The translations under genes and the position numbers were made by a program. A DNA stretch of 64,000 nucleotides from positions 744,001 to 808,000 of the forward strand of contig NZ_JAMTCH010000004.1 in NCBI RefSeq assembly GCF_024171735.1. Reading direction: 5' to 3'. Under the pieces are notes generated by a model, which was not told the origin of the DNA, ran no database searches, and was given only the letters and a program-made list of their open reading frames with translations. Below, in pieces: positions 26,201-33,983 of the stretch. Numbering within the stretch: position 1 is the first letter of the stretch; every line of letters starts with the position of its first letter. The stretch comes from Prauserella alba. GTDB taxonomy: Bacteria > Actinomycetota > Actinomycetes > Mycobacteriales > Pseudonocardiaceae.

Positions 26201-27468
26201 CGCGACCCCCAGCCCGCACCGAGGTTCTCGGCGACCCGCACCCCGGAGGCACAGCCGTCCTCGTGGAACCCCCAGCCGTGGTACGCACCCGCGAAACTGA
26301 CCCGATCGTCGGCGAGCTCGTGCAGTCTGCGCTGCGCAGCGACAGATTCAGGGGTATAAATCGGGTGTCGGTAAGTGGGTGCGGCGATCACCTTCCGCGG
26401 ATCGACCCGACCGACATCACCGAGGGTGACGATGTAGTCCTCGGGCTCGGCCAGCCGCATCAGCCTGTTCATGTCGTAGCTGACCCGGACCTCGTCCGTC
26501 CCCGCTGCGCATGCAGGCTTCCAGTAGTTCCACGACGCCCGTGCGCGCCGACCCGCCGGGACGAGCCGGGCATCGGTGTGCAGCACGGCCTCGTTCCGTG
26601 AATACGTGAAGGCGCCGAGGATCTCGCGCTCGGCAGCGGTCGGCGCTGCCAACATGTGAAGCGCATCGTCGGCGTGAGTGGCGACCACCGCGTGGTCGGC
26701 CACGTGCACCGTATCGTCGTCGCCACGGATCTCGACCCCCTCCGGACGGCGCAGCACGGAACGGACCGGGGCGGACACGCGCACCACGTGAAGCTGTTTG
26801 CCGATGCGATCGACATAACTCCGGGAACCACCGACGACGGTGCGCCAGGCGGGCGATCCACCGACCGACAGCATGCCGTGGTTGCGCAGGAACTCGAACA
26901 GGTAGCGAGCCGGATACCGCAGACTGATCTCCGGTCCGGCCGACCACACCGCCGACACCAGCGGAACCGCGAAGTGGTCGACGAAGAACTGTGAGTAGCG
27001 GCCGTCGGCGAGGAATGCGCCGAGTGTCGAGTGGTCGTCCGTTCCCACGTCGAGCAGCTCGTTGGCACTACGGTGGAATCGGCGCACCTGCGCGAGCAGG
27101 CGCAGATACGCCGGCCGGGCAAGACTCGCCGGCTCGGCGAACAGACCGGTCAGGCCCTTCGCACCGGCATACGTCAAGCCACATTCCGCACAGCGGACGC
27201 TCATGGACATCTCGGTGTCCTGCGTAGCCACACCGAGTTCGTCGAACAGGCGCATCAGGTTGGGGTAGGTGCGCTCGTTGTGCACGATGAACCCGCTGTC
27301 CACTGCGATCGCCCTGCCGTCGGACGTGACGACGTCGTGAGTATGGGCGTGCCCTCCGAGCCGGTCGTCGGCGTCGAAGAGCGTCACCCGGTAGCGTCGG
27401 CTCAGCAGATACGCTGCGGTCAGCCCGGATACTCCGGCACCGATCACAGCCACCGTGGGTTCGGTCAT
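26197..27468 (-). CDS. FAD-dependent amine-oxidase-family oxidoreductase
   Basis: Predicted 423 residues; ATG 27468 has AGGAGG with spacing about 6. The dinucleotide-binding motif is VAVIGAGVSGLTAAYLL (residues 6-22), followed by FDADDRLGGHAHT, and a C-terminal flavin motif VSFAGAYHGWGFHEDG. Long relatives act as fatty-acyl or carotenoid desaturases; this lineage (Rv0449c type) sits with DUF1365 and CFA methyltransferase genes and is thought to desaturate a methylated acyl chain in Rhodobacter furan-fatty-acid synthesis. First gene of the presumed six-gene sigK operon, with a candidate SigK promoter about 140 bases upstream. Confidence 0.92.
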   Translation of the reverse strand: MTEPTVAVIGAGVSGLTAAYLLSRRYRVTLFDADDRLGGHAHTHDVVTSDGRAIAVDSGFIVHNERTYPNLMRLFDELGVATQDTEMSMSVRCAECGLTYAGAKGLTGLFAEPASLARPAYLRLLAQVRRFHRSANELLDVGTDDHSTLGAFLADGRYSQFFVDHFAVPLVSAVWSAGPEISLRYPARYLFEFLRNHGMLSVGGSPAWRTVVGGSRSYVDRIGKQLHVVRVSAPVRSVLRRPEGVEIRGDDDTVHVADHAVVATHADDALHMLAAPTAAEREILGAFTYSRNEAVLHTDARLVPAGRRARASWNYWKPACAAGTDEVRVSYDMNRLMRLAEPEDYIVTLGDVGRVDPRKVIAAPTYRHPIYTPESVAAQRRLHELADDRVSFAGAYHGWGFHEDGCASGVRVAENLGAGWGSR

Positions 27469-27874
27469 GCCCCCTCCTGTTCATCGGCCCGGCCGGTCAC
27501 CGACCGCGCACCCGGCCCGCGTGGACGCGCCGAACCGGTGACTCCCGCCGCGACGCCGTTGCACGCCGAACACCTGGCCGCAGGTTCCGCGATTCGCATA
27601 CCCGCTATTCGGATCCGGTTGCCGAAACGATTGCCCATGTGATGGCAGACACACGCGCGTGTGTGGGCGAGCGCGCACGCAATCGGCTCCGAATGCGCGG
27701 TATGCGCACCGGGAAGGCAACGGGACGGGGACGGGGACTTGCACGCGCATGCGTGCCCGGTGACCTCGACGTTCGGCGACCTCACCGACGAGCTCCGGCG
27801 CAGCCGAGGCCTGGCGAACGCACACCGGGCGCGGCCGCAACCGCAGGCATGACCGGGATTCGAGGGGAGCGCGG
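27469..27874. other. 406-base divergent region between the amine-oxidase and DUF1295 genes
   Basis: It holds the candidate SigK promoter for the minus-strand operon (27607-27634) and a second CCGAAT word on the plus strand (27689-27694) without a matching -35. It is somewhat richer in alternating purine-pyrimidine runs such as CACACGCGCGTGTG (27651-27664), which could form an unusual helix. No gene was recognised. Confidence 0.6.
27607..27634 (-). promoter_or_regulatory. candidate SigK promoter for the amine-oxidase/sigK operon
   Basis: On the minus strand GCAATC (27634-27629), 16 bases, then CCGAAT (27612-27607). The -10-like word CCGAAT equals the one I recall for mycobacterial SigK promoters. 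The predicted start would leave a leader of roughly 130 bases. Confidence 0.55.
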
Positions 27875-28654
27875 ATGAGCCTTCCTGCCGCCGCGGCACT
27901 CGCGCTCGGTGTTGCGTTGCTCGTCGTCGTGATCACGTTCGGTGTCGCACGGTTGCGGGGCCGCTACGACACGATCGACACCGCATGGGGTGCCGGGTTC
28001 GCCACGATCGCGGCAGTCGGCTTCGCCGCAGAACCGAACGGGTCGGGCGGTGCGCTGCTGGCGACCGCCCTGGTCATCGTGTGGGGTATTCGACTGTCGG
28101 TGCACCTCCACCTGCGCAATGCCAGGCAGGGCGAGGATCACCGCTACCGGGCGATGTCGGCCAGGGCCACGTCGCGTCCGGCGGTTCGGATGTTCGTCCG
28201 CACCTACCTGGCCCAGGCGGGGGTGATGTGGTTCGTCTCGCTCCCCGTGGTCCTTGCCCAGCAGCGACCGAGCGAGATGGGTGTTCTCGGCGTCGCCGGC
28301 GTGCTGGTGTGGTGCGTCGGATTCACCTTCGAGGCGATCGGCGACGAGCAGCTGCGCCGGTTCGCCGCGGATCCGGCGAACGCGGGCCGCGTGCTCGACC
28401 GGGGGCTGTGGCGTTACACCCGGCATCCCAATTACTTCGGTGACGCCTGCGTGTGGTGGGGGCTGTACCTGATCGCCGCCCAGCAGCTATCAGGTGCCGC
28501 TACGGTGCTCTCCCCGATACTCATGACCTGGTTGCTCGCCCGCGGCACCGGAAAGCCGCTGACGGAACGCCGGCTGCGGGAAACGCGGCCCGGCTACGCC
28601 GACTACGTCGCGCGGACAAGCGGCTTCCTGCCGATGCCGCCCAAGAACCACTGA
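27875..28654 (+). CDS. DUF1295 membrane protein (steroid 5-alpha-reductase-like fold)
   Basis: Predicted 259 residues with six or seven membrane helices. ATG 27875 has GAGGGGAG seven bases upstream. The conserved C-terminal signature is RGLWRYTRHPNYFGDACVWWG (about 180-200) with later ETRPGYADYVARTSGFLP, the NADPH-binding and active region of DUF1295/isoprenylcysteine-methyltransferase-like proteins. A homologue (Rv0446c) lies in the mycobacterial sigK block between ufaA1 and sigK; here it is on the opposite strand, facing the operon. Likely acts on the same lipid as the amine oxidase, DUF1365 and CFA proteins. Confidence 0.9.
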   Translation: MSLPAAAALALGVALLVVVITFGVARLRGRYDTIDTAWGAGFATIAAVGFAAEPNGSGGALLATALVIVWGIRLSVHLHLRNARQGEDHRYRAMSARATSRPAVRMFVRTYLAQAGVMWFVSLPVVLAQQRPSEMGVLGVAGVLVWCVGFTFEAIGDEQLRRFAADPANAGRVLDRGLWRYTRHPNYFGDACVWWGLYLIAAQQLSGAATVLSPILMTWLLARGTGKPLTERRLRETRPGYADYVARTSGFLPMPPKNH

Positions 28655-28661
28655 CCCGCGA

Positions 28662-28689
28662 CCAAGCGGAGGCCTCGGCGGCGCCGAAT
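28662..28689 (+). promoter_or_regulatory. candidate SigK promoter for the Mo-oxidoreductase gene
   Basis: CCAAGC (28662-28667), 16 bases, CCGAAT (28684-28689). Seven bases further lies ATG 28697, so the transcript would begin at or next to the start codon (leaderless). Confidence 0.6.
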
Positions 28690-28696
28690 CATCGAT

Positions 28697-30310
28697 ATGT
28701 CAACTCCAGCGGCCGCTCCTGCCCCCGGTGCGCTCCGTGCGATGTTCGCGAGTTTCGCCTCTGTGGCGTTCGCCCTCGGCGCCGGGCACCTGGCGTCGGG
28801 ATTCACCTCGCCGAACGCGTCGCCGTACCTCGCCGTCGGCAACACCGCGATCGACTTCACTCCGGAACCGGTGAAACAGTTCGCCATCCGGCAGTTCGGC
28901 GAGTCGGACAAGCTCGTCCTGCTCGGCGGCATGGGGTTGGTGATCCTGCTGCTCGCGGTGATCGCCGGACTGCTCTCGCGGCGCACCGCCACACCCGGTC
29001 TCGTGATCATCGGAGCGTTCGGCGTGATCGGGGTGATCGCGGCGTTGTTCCGCCGCGACCTCGCCGTCCCCGACGCCCTTCCGGCCGCGGTGGCGCTGGT
29101 GTCCGGCCTCGGAGTGTTCGGGTGGCTCCACCGGCTCGCGTCGCGCCCCGCGACCGCACACCGCCCCGACGGCAACACGGTCACGGCAGGCGACGCCGGT
29201 TCCGGCGAGACCGGAGGGGATGACACCGCGACAGCGGCCACGTCGTCGACCGCCTCGCGGCGCACCTTCGTGCTCGCCGCCGCCGGGGTCACGGTTGTCG
29301 CAGGCGGAGCCGCGGCCGGCGGGCGGCTTCTCACGAACCGGTCCGGAGTGGACGCGGCCCGCACCGAGGTCGGACGGATCGTTCCGGCCAATCCGCCGGT
29401 TCCGCGCGGGGCGGACTTCGCTTCCCAAGGAACGCCGTCGTTCATCACCCCCAACAAGGACTTCTACCGCGTCGACACCGCACTGTCCGTGCCGAGGATC
29501 CGACTGGACGATTGGCGGCTGCGCATCCACGGGATGGTCGACAAGGAGTTGACGCTCGGTTTCGACGACTTGATCACCCGGAGGGTCGAGCAGCGGACGG
29601 TCACGATGACCTGCGTGTCCAATCAGGTCGGTGGCGACTACGTCTCGACCGCGACCTTCACCGGCGTCCCGATCAGGGACCTGCTCGACGAGGTCGGCGT
29701 CCGGAGCGGCGCCGAGCAGGTGTTCAGCACCAGCGTGGACGGCTACACCGCAGGAACCCCGCTGGACGTGCTGCGCGAGGCCGACCGCGGCGCCCTCCTC
29801 GCCTACGGCATGAACGGCGAAGCGCTACCCGCCGAACACGGCTTCCCGGTACGCATGGTCACGCCTGGCCTCTACGGCTACCTGTCGGCGACGAAATGGC
29901 TAGCCGACATGGAACTGACGACCTTCGACAAGCAGACCTACTGGGAGGAGCGCGGCTGGGCCGAACGTGCGCCGATCAAGACGCAGTCCCGGATCGACCG
30001 TCCTCAGCCCTTCCAGAAGTTCCCCGCCGGCAAGTTCACCGTCGCCGGTGTCGCATGGGCACAGCCGACCGGCATCGAACGGGTCGAGGTGCGCGTGGAC
30101 GGCGGCCCGTGGCAGCAGGCCGACCTCGCCACGGAGGTCAACGAACAGACCTGGCGAATGTGGCGGGCCGAGATCGAATTCCCTCCGGGCGGCCACGACA
30201 TCGAGTGCCGAGCGACCGACAAATCCGGCTACACCCAACAGGCTCGCCGTGTCCCGCCGGTCCCGGACGGCGCCACGGGATGGCACTCCATCTTCTGCAC
30301 CGCCACGTAG
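28697..30310 (+). CDS. membrane-anchored molybdopterin-dependent oxidoreductase (sulfite-oxidase family)
   Basis: Predicted 537 residues. Three or four membrane helices fill 10-150 (FASFASVAFALGAGHLASG, LVLLGGMGLVILLLAVIAGL, and others), followed by a Ser/Thr-rich hinge and another helix after SRRTFVLAAAGVTVVAGGAA (a twin-Arg-like pair). The extracellular molybdopterin domain has the metal cysteine C306 in TMTCVSNQVGGDY. The C-terminal 110 residues are the Ig-like sulfite-oxidase dimer domain (VRVDGGPWQQADLA, WHSIFCTAT). Substrate unknown. A SigK-like promoter immediately precedes the start, and an MPT83-like fasciclin gene follows, which supports joint regulation. Confidence 0.9.
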   Translation: MSTPAAAPAPGALRAMFASFASVAFALGAGHLASGFTSPNASPYLAVGNTAIDFTPEPVKQFAIRQFGESDKLVLLGGMGLVILLLAVIAGLLSRRTATPGLVIIGAFGVIGVIAALFRRDLAVPDALPAAVALVSGLGVFGWLHRLASRPATAHRPDGNTVTAGDAGSGETGGDDTATAATSSTASRRTFVLAAAGVTVVAGGAAAGGRLLTNRSGVDAARTEVGRIVPANPPVPRGADFASQGTPSFITPNKDFYRVDTALSVPRIRLDDWRLRIHGMVDKELTLGFDDLITRRVEQRTVTMTCVSNQVGGDYVSTATFTGVPIRDLLDEVGVRSGAEQVFSTSVDGYTAGTPLDVLREADRGALLAYGMNGEALPAEHGFPVRMVTPGLYGYLSATKWLADMELTTFDKQTYWEERGWAERAPIKTQSRIDRPQPFQKFPAGKFTVAGVAWAQPTGIERVEVRVDGGPWQQADLATEVNEQTWRMWRAEIEFPPGGHDIECRATDKSGYTQQARRVPPVPDGATGWHSIFCTAT

Positions 30311-30340
30311 CCCGCGTTTCCGAGATTTCCACTTCGGACA

Positions 30341-30368
30341 CCAATCGATGCGGCCCACGGTGCCGAAT
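30341..30368 (+). promoter_or_regulatory. candidate SigK promoter for the fasciclin lipoprotein gene
   Basis: CCAATC (30341-30346), 16 bases, CCGAAT (30363-30368); predicted start near 30375, 42 bases before ATG 30417. M. tuberculosis mpt70/mpt83, the orthologous-type targets, are the best-known SigK-dependent genes. Confidence 0.6.
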
Positions 30369-30416
30369 GCCTGAAAGAACCCGAACTACGTAGACAGAAC
30401 GAGGAGTTGATTCCGG

Positions 30417-31112
30417 ATGAGGACCATTCGTCGGCATGCCGCGGTAACGGGTGCGGTCGCCGCACTCGCACTCGGGCTGAGCGCATGCGGTGGCGGCGAC
30501 ACCGCTGCCGAGGGTAACCAGGGCGATCAGGGCGGTGGTCAGGACCAGGCATCGTCGTCGGCTCCGCCGAGCTCGTCGGGTAACGGAGGCATGAACGACG
30601 GCATGACCACTGCCGACGACGTCTTCGGACCCGGCTGTTCACAGGTGCCCACGGACCCGAACAACGAGGGTTCCGTACAGGGCATGGTCGACGACCCGGT
30701 CGGTACCGCGGCCAGCAACAACCCGCTGCTGAAGAAGCTCACCGCCGCGGTGAAATCCGCCGGACTGGTCGACACGCTGAACAAGCAGGACGCAAACTAC
30801 ACCGTGTTCGCGCCCGCTGACCCCGCGTTCGACGAGATCCCGGCCGATCAGCTCGACGCGCTGCTCAACGACCCGGAGATGAAGGAAGATCTGACCAAGA
30901 CACTGACTTTCCACGTCGTGCCGGAGCGCATGGACGCGGCGGGCCTCGTCGACGCAGGATCGGTGGAGACCGTCCAGGGTGGCGAAGTGGAGATCGGCGG
31001 CAGCGCCGACGCTCCGACGGTCAACGGGGCGAAGGTGCTGTGCGGCAACGTGCCGACGGCCAACGCGACCGTCTTCGTCATCGACAAGGTCCTGCAGCCC
31101 GGCAAACAGTGA
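30417..31112 (+). CDS. fasciclin-domain surface lipoprotein, MPT83/MPT70-like
   Basis: Predicted 231 residues, GAGGAG 10 bases before ATG 30417. The lipobox is LGLSAC (C24), followed by a Gly/Ser/Gln-rich stalk to about residue 68. The remaining part aligns by eye with MPT70/MPT83: GPGCSQVP, then SVQGMVDDPVGTAASNNPLL, LVDTLNKQDANYTVFAPADPAF, LTFHVVP, and NVPTANATVFVIDKVL. Two cysteines (GPGC and VLCGN) correspond to the MPT70 disulfide pair. Fasciclin domains mediate adhesion or protein binding at the surface. Placed in the SigK locus here, unlike in M. tuberculosis where it is distant. Confidence 0.94.
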   Translation: MRTIRRHAAVTGAVAALALGLSACGGGDTAAEGNQGDQGGGQDQASSSAPPSSSGNGGMNDGMTTADDVFGPGCSQVPTDPNNEGSVQGMVDDPVGTAASNNPLLKKLTAAVKSAGLVDTLNKQDANYTVFAPADPAFDEIPADQLDALLNDPEMKEDLTKTLTFHVVPERMDAAGLVDAGSVETVQGGEVEIGGSADAPTVNGAKVLCGNVPTANATVFVIDKVLQPGKQ

Positions 31113-31165
31113 CCGAGCAGACACAGTGATCAGGCGGAAGCAGTGACCGGGCGGACCGCATCACG

Positions 31166-31194
31166 GGGCGGCGGGTATGAATTACCCGCCGCCC
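31166..31194. terminator. hairpin between fasciclin and marR-type genes
   Basis: A perfect 12-bp stem (31166-31177 with 31183-31194) and 5-base loop between convergent genes; serves either strand. Confidence 0.75.
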
Positions 31195-31249
31195 TCGGCC
31201 GTCGTGTCCGCGCCGGCGAGCAGGCCGCCGGGTGTCTGCCTGCCCGCGA

Positions 31250-31753
31250 TCACTCGTCGTCCTCCAGCAATCGCGTTCGGACGGTCGTGGTCGCCCGAAT
31301 GCTGACCGTGAGGAATCGGACGATGGTGTCGCGCTCCGCGGCATCGAACGACGACCACACCGTCCCCAGCTCTGCTCCGAGCGGCCGGAACAGTTCTTCA
31401 CCGAGCCGCAGTGTCGCCTCCGGAAGCCGGAGTTCCGTTCGCCGTCCGTCGCTGGCGCTCCGGCAACGTTCGACGTGCCCGGCGTTCGCCAAGCGGTCGA
31501 GTACCGCCGTGGTGGCCGAAGGGCTCAGCTGCAGCGCCTGGGCCAGTTCCCCCGGCGAGATCGCATCGTCGCGGTGCATCGCATCCATGATCACGACAAG
31601 CGCGTTGAGGTCGGTTCGATACAAGCCGTGCGCCTCACCGAACATCTCCGCGAACCGGTCGGTCTCCACGTTCAGTTGCCGCAACAGGCGAATCAGCACG
31701 GCGTCCGAATCGTCGGGGTTCGGTCGGCCAAGTGCGACTTCCTCCCCTGCCAT
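31250..31753 (-). CDS. MarR family transcriptional regulator
   Basis: Predicted 167 residues; ATG 31753 with AAGGAGG twelve bases upstream. The winged helix spans about 55-125: HGLYRTDLNALVVIMDAMH, AISPGELAQALQLSPSATTAVLDRL, then wing ERCRSASDGRRTELRLPEA. Divergent from an MmpL-type exporter with an 87-base gap that contains a TAGTTTGA-3-TCGAAATA dyad. It most likely represses both genes and releases on binding a phenolic or lipid-like ligand, as usual for the family. Confidence 0.92.
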   Translation of the reverse strand: MAGEEVALGRPNPDDSDAVLIRLLRQLNVETDRFAEMFGEAHGLYRTDLNALVVIMDAMHRDDAISPGELAQALQLSPSATTAVLDRLANAGHVERCRSASDGRRTELRLPEATLRLGEELFRPLGAELGTVWSSFDAAERDTIVRFLTVSIRATTTVRTRLLEDDE

Positions 31754-31793
31754 GCACTACCACCTCCTTGCTGCCGGTACCGCTCCTCGCATG

Positions 31794-31812
31794 TAGTTTG
31801 ACAATCGAAATA
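31794..31812. promoter_or_regulatory. MarR-type operator in the divergent promoter region
   Basis: TAGTTTGA (31794-31801), CAA, TCGAAATA (31805-31812): an imperfect 8-3-8 dyad (six of eight positions match). It is AT-rich relative to the surroundings and lies 29 bases before the exporter start. Confidence 0.6.
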
Positions 31813-31840
31813 CTTTGGGCGAGGTGACCGGAGCGTGAGG

Positions 31841-33916
31841 ATGAACCCTACTGGCACGGCACGTCGACGTGGTGTCCTGCGGTGGCTGCTTCCGGCTCTG
31901 CTGATCGTCGGCTGGCTCGTCGTGGGCGGCGTGGGCGGGCCGTTCGCGGGCAAGCTCAGCGAGGTCGCCGAGAACGACAACTCCGCTTTCCTGCCCGAGA
32001 CGGCCGAGTCGACCAATGTGGCCGAACTCGAGCGCATGTTCACCGACGACGAGTTCGTGCCCGCCATCGTCGTCGCCGAACGAACCGCCGATGTGACGGC
32101 GGCCGACCGACGGTTCCTCGCGGAGAAGTCGGCGCAGCTGGCCGAGGTCCCCGGTGTGCCGGGTGAACTGCCGCCGCCCATGCCCTCGGACGACGGCCGG
32201 GCGCTGCAACTCGTGGTACCGATCGCCGCCGGCACCGCTCCCGACACGGCCGTCGAGGAGATCCGCGAGACCTTGGCCTCCGACCGACCCGGCGGCCTGA
32301 CGGTGCTCGTCACGGGGCCCGCGGCCTTCGGTGCCGACCTGGGCGAGGCGTTCGGCGGCATCGACGGGCTCCTGCTACTCGTCGCAGGCTCGGTCGTCGC
32401 GGTCATCCTGGTCCTCGTCTACCGCAGCCCGCTCCTTCCGGTCCTGGTGCTGCTGTCGGGCGTGTTCGCGCTCGGACTGGCGAGTCTGGTCGTCTACCTG
32501 CTCACCGACCAGGGGGTCATCGACCTCAACGGGCAGAGCCAGGGCATTCTGTTCATCCTGGTGTTCGGCGCTGCGACCGACTACGCACTACTGCTGGTGT
32601 CGCGCTACCGGGAGCAGTTGCGGGACTCCGACGACAGACTCTCGGCCATGGCTGCCGCGTGGAAGGCGACCATCGAGCCGATCGCGGCATCGGCGGGCAC
32701 CGTGATCCTCGGTGTGCTCTGTCTGCTCTTCAGTGATCTCCGTTCCAACCAGGGCCTCGGTCCGGTGGCCGCGATCGGCATCGGCTCCGCGCTGGTCGCG
32801 GCGACGACGTTCCTCCCGGCCGTGCTCGCCGTGTTCGGCCGAGCCGCGTTCTGGCCGTACCGGCCGAAGCTTGGCTCACCACATCCCGAGGAGAGCGGCG
32901 TCTGGCGGCGGATCGCGACCCGCGTCGGCTCGTCACCGAGGCTGATCTGGGTGGGCACCACCGTGGTGCTGCTCGTGGGCGCGGCGTTCCTCCCACAGCT
33001 GCGCGCTTCCGGCACCGCCGAGTCCGACATCTTCCTCAGCGAGGTGGACTCGGTCGCCGGTCAGGAGGTCCTGAGCGAACACTTCGTCGCCGGTTCCGGG
33101 AGTCCCGCGACGATCATCACCGACGCGGGCCGAGTCGACGACGTAGCGGCCGCGGCGCAGGTCGACGGCGTTGCCGAGGTGTCGGTCACGACCGGCCCGA
33201 ACGGTGAGCCCCGGACCGAGAACGGATTGGCCCGCATCGAGGCGGTCCTCTCCGATCCGGCCGACTCGGAATCGGCCGTCGCCACCGTGGAACGGCTGCG
33301 CGACGCCGTGCACGCGGTGCCGGCCGCCGACGCGAAGGTCGGCGGCCGCACCGCGACCCTGCTCGACACGCAGGACATCTCGGAGCGAGATCGCAATCTG
33401 ATCGTTCCCATCGTGCTCGTGGTGATCTTCGCGGTGCTCGCGCTACTGCTGCGCTCATTGCTGGCGCCGCTGCTGTTGATCGCGACGGTCGTGCTGTCGT
33501 TCGCCGCGACCATGGGCGTTTCCGCTCTCGTGTTCAACCACGTGCTGGACTTCCCCGGCGCCGATCCCGTCGTGCCGCTGTTCGGGTTCGTCTTCCTCGT
33601 CGCGCTCGGTATCGACTACAACATCTTCCTCATGACCAGGGTTCGCGAGGAGACGATCCGGCAGGGAACCCGGGCCGGCGTGCTGCGCGGCCTGACGGTC
33701 ACCGGTGGCGTCATCACCTCGGCGGGGGTCGTCCTCGCCGCGACGTTCGCGGCACTGGCCGTGCTGCCGATCCTGTTCCTCGCGCAGATCGCGTTCATCG
33801 TCGCGTTCGGGGTGCTGCTCGACACGTTGATCGTGCGGTCCCTCCTCGTGCCGGCTCTGGCCATCGACATCGGCAGGCACATCTGGTGGCCGTCGCGACT
33901 ACGGGAACGCGGCTGA
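31841..33916 (+). CDS. MmpL-family RND transporter
   Basis: Predicted 691 residues from ATG 31841 (GGAG seven bases upstream; GTG 31835 is the alternative). The MMPL architecture is duplicated: one helix, a large extracellular loop (AENDNSAFLPETAESTNVAEL), then a five-helix block with GVIDLNGQSQGILFILVFGAATDYALLLVSRYRE; the second half repeats this with DFPGADPVVPLFGFVFLVALGIDYNIFLMTRVRE. The paired TDYALLLVSR and IDYNIFLMTR segments carry the proton-relay Asp-Tyr dyads of MmpL3. It exports a hydrophobic substrate, unknown here. Controlled by the divergent MarR gene. Confidence 0.93.
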   Translation: MNPTGTARRRGVLRWLLPALLIVGWLVVGGVGGPFAGKLSEVAENDNSAFLPETAESTNVAELERMFTDDEFVPAIVVAERTADVTAADRRFLAEKSAQLAEVPGVPGELPPPMPSDDGRALQLVVPIAAGTAPDTAVEEIRETLASDRPGGLTVLVTGPAAFGADLGEAFGGIDGLLLLVAGSVVAVILVLVYRSPLLPVLVLLSGVFALGLASLVVYLLTDQGVIDLNGQSQGILFILVFGAATDYALLLVSRYREQLRDSDDRLSAMAAAWKATIEPIAASAGTVILGVLCLLFSDLRSNQGLGPVAAIGIGSALVAATTFLPAVLAVFGRAAFWPYRPKLGSPHPEESGVWRRIATRVGSSPRLIWVGTTVVLLVGAAFLPQLRASGTAESDIFLSEVDSVAGQEVLSEHFVAGSGSPATIITDAGRVDDVAAAAQVDGVAEVSVTTGPNGEPRTENGLARIEAVLSDPADSESAVATVERLRDAVHAVPAADAKVGGRTATLLDTQDISERDRNLIVPIVLVVIFAVLALLLRSLLAPLLLIATVVLSFAATMGVSALVFNHVLDFPGADPVVPLFGFVFLVALGIDYNIFLMTRVREETIRQGTRAGVLRGLTVTGGVITSAGVVLAATFAALAVLPILFLAQIAFIVAFGVLLDTLIVRSLLVPALAIDIGRHIWWPSRLRERG

Positions 33917-33930
33917 GACGAACACTCACT

Positions 33931-33976
33931 CCGCGTGTCCTGCACTCAGCATGGCGTGTCTTGCATTCGGGACGCC
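33931..33976. repeat. dispersed hairpin element, copies 2 and 3
   Basis: CGCGTGTCCTGCACTC (33932-33947) and GGCGTGTCTTGCATTC (33953-33968), the second closed by GGGACGCC into a hairpin. The loop word GTGTCYTGCAYYC matches the copy at 20.5 kb. They sit between the convergent MmpL and MFS genes. Confidence 0.55.
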
Positions 33977-33983
33977 CGCCGGG

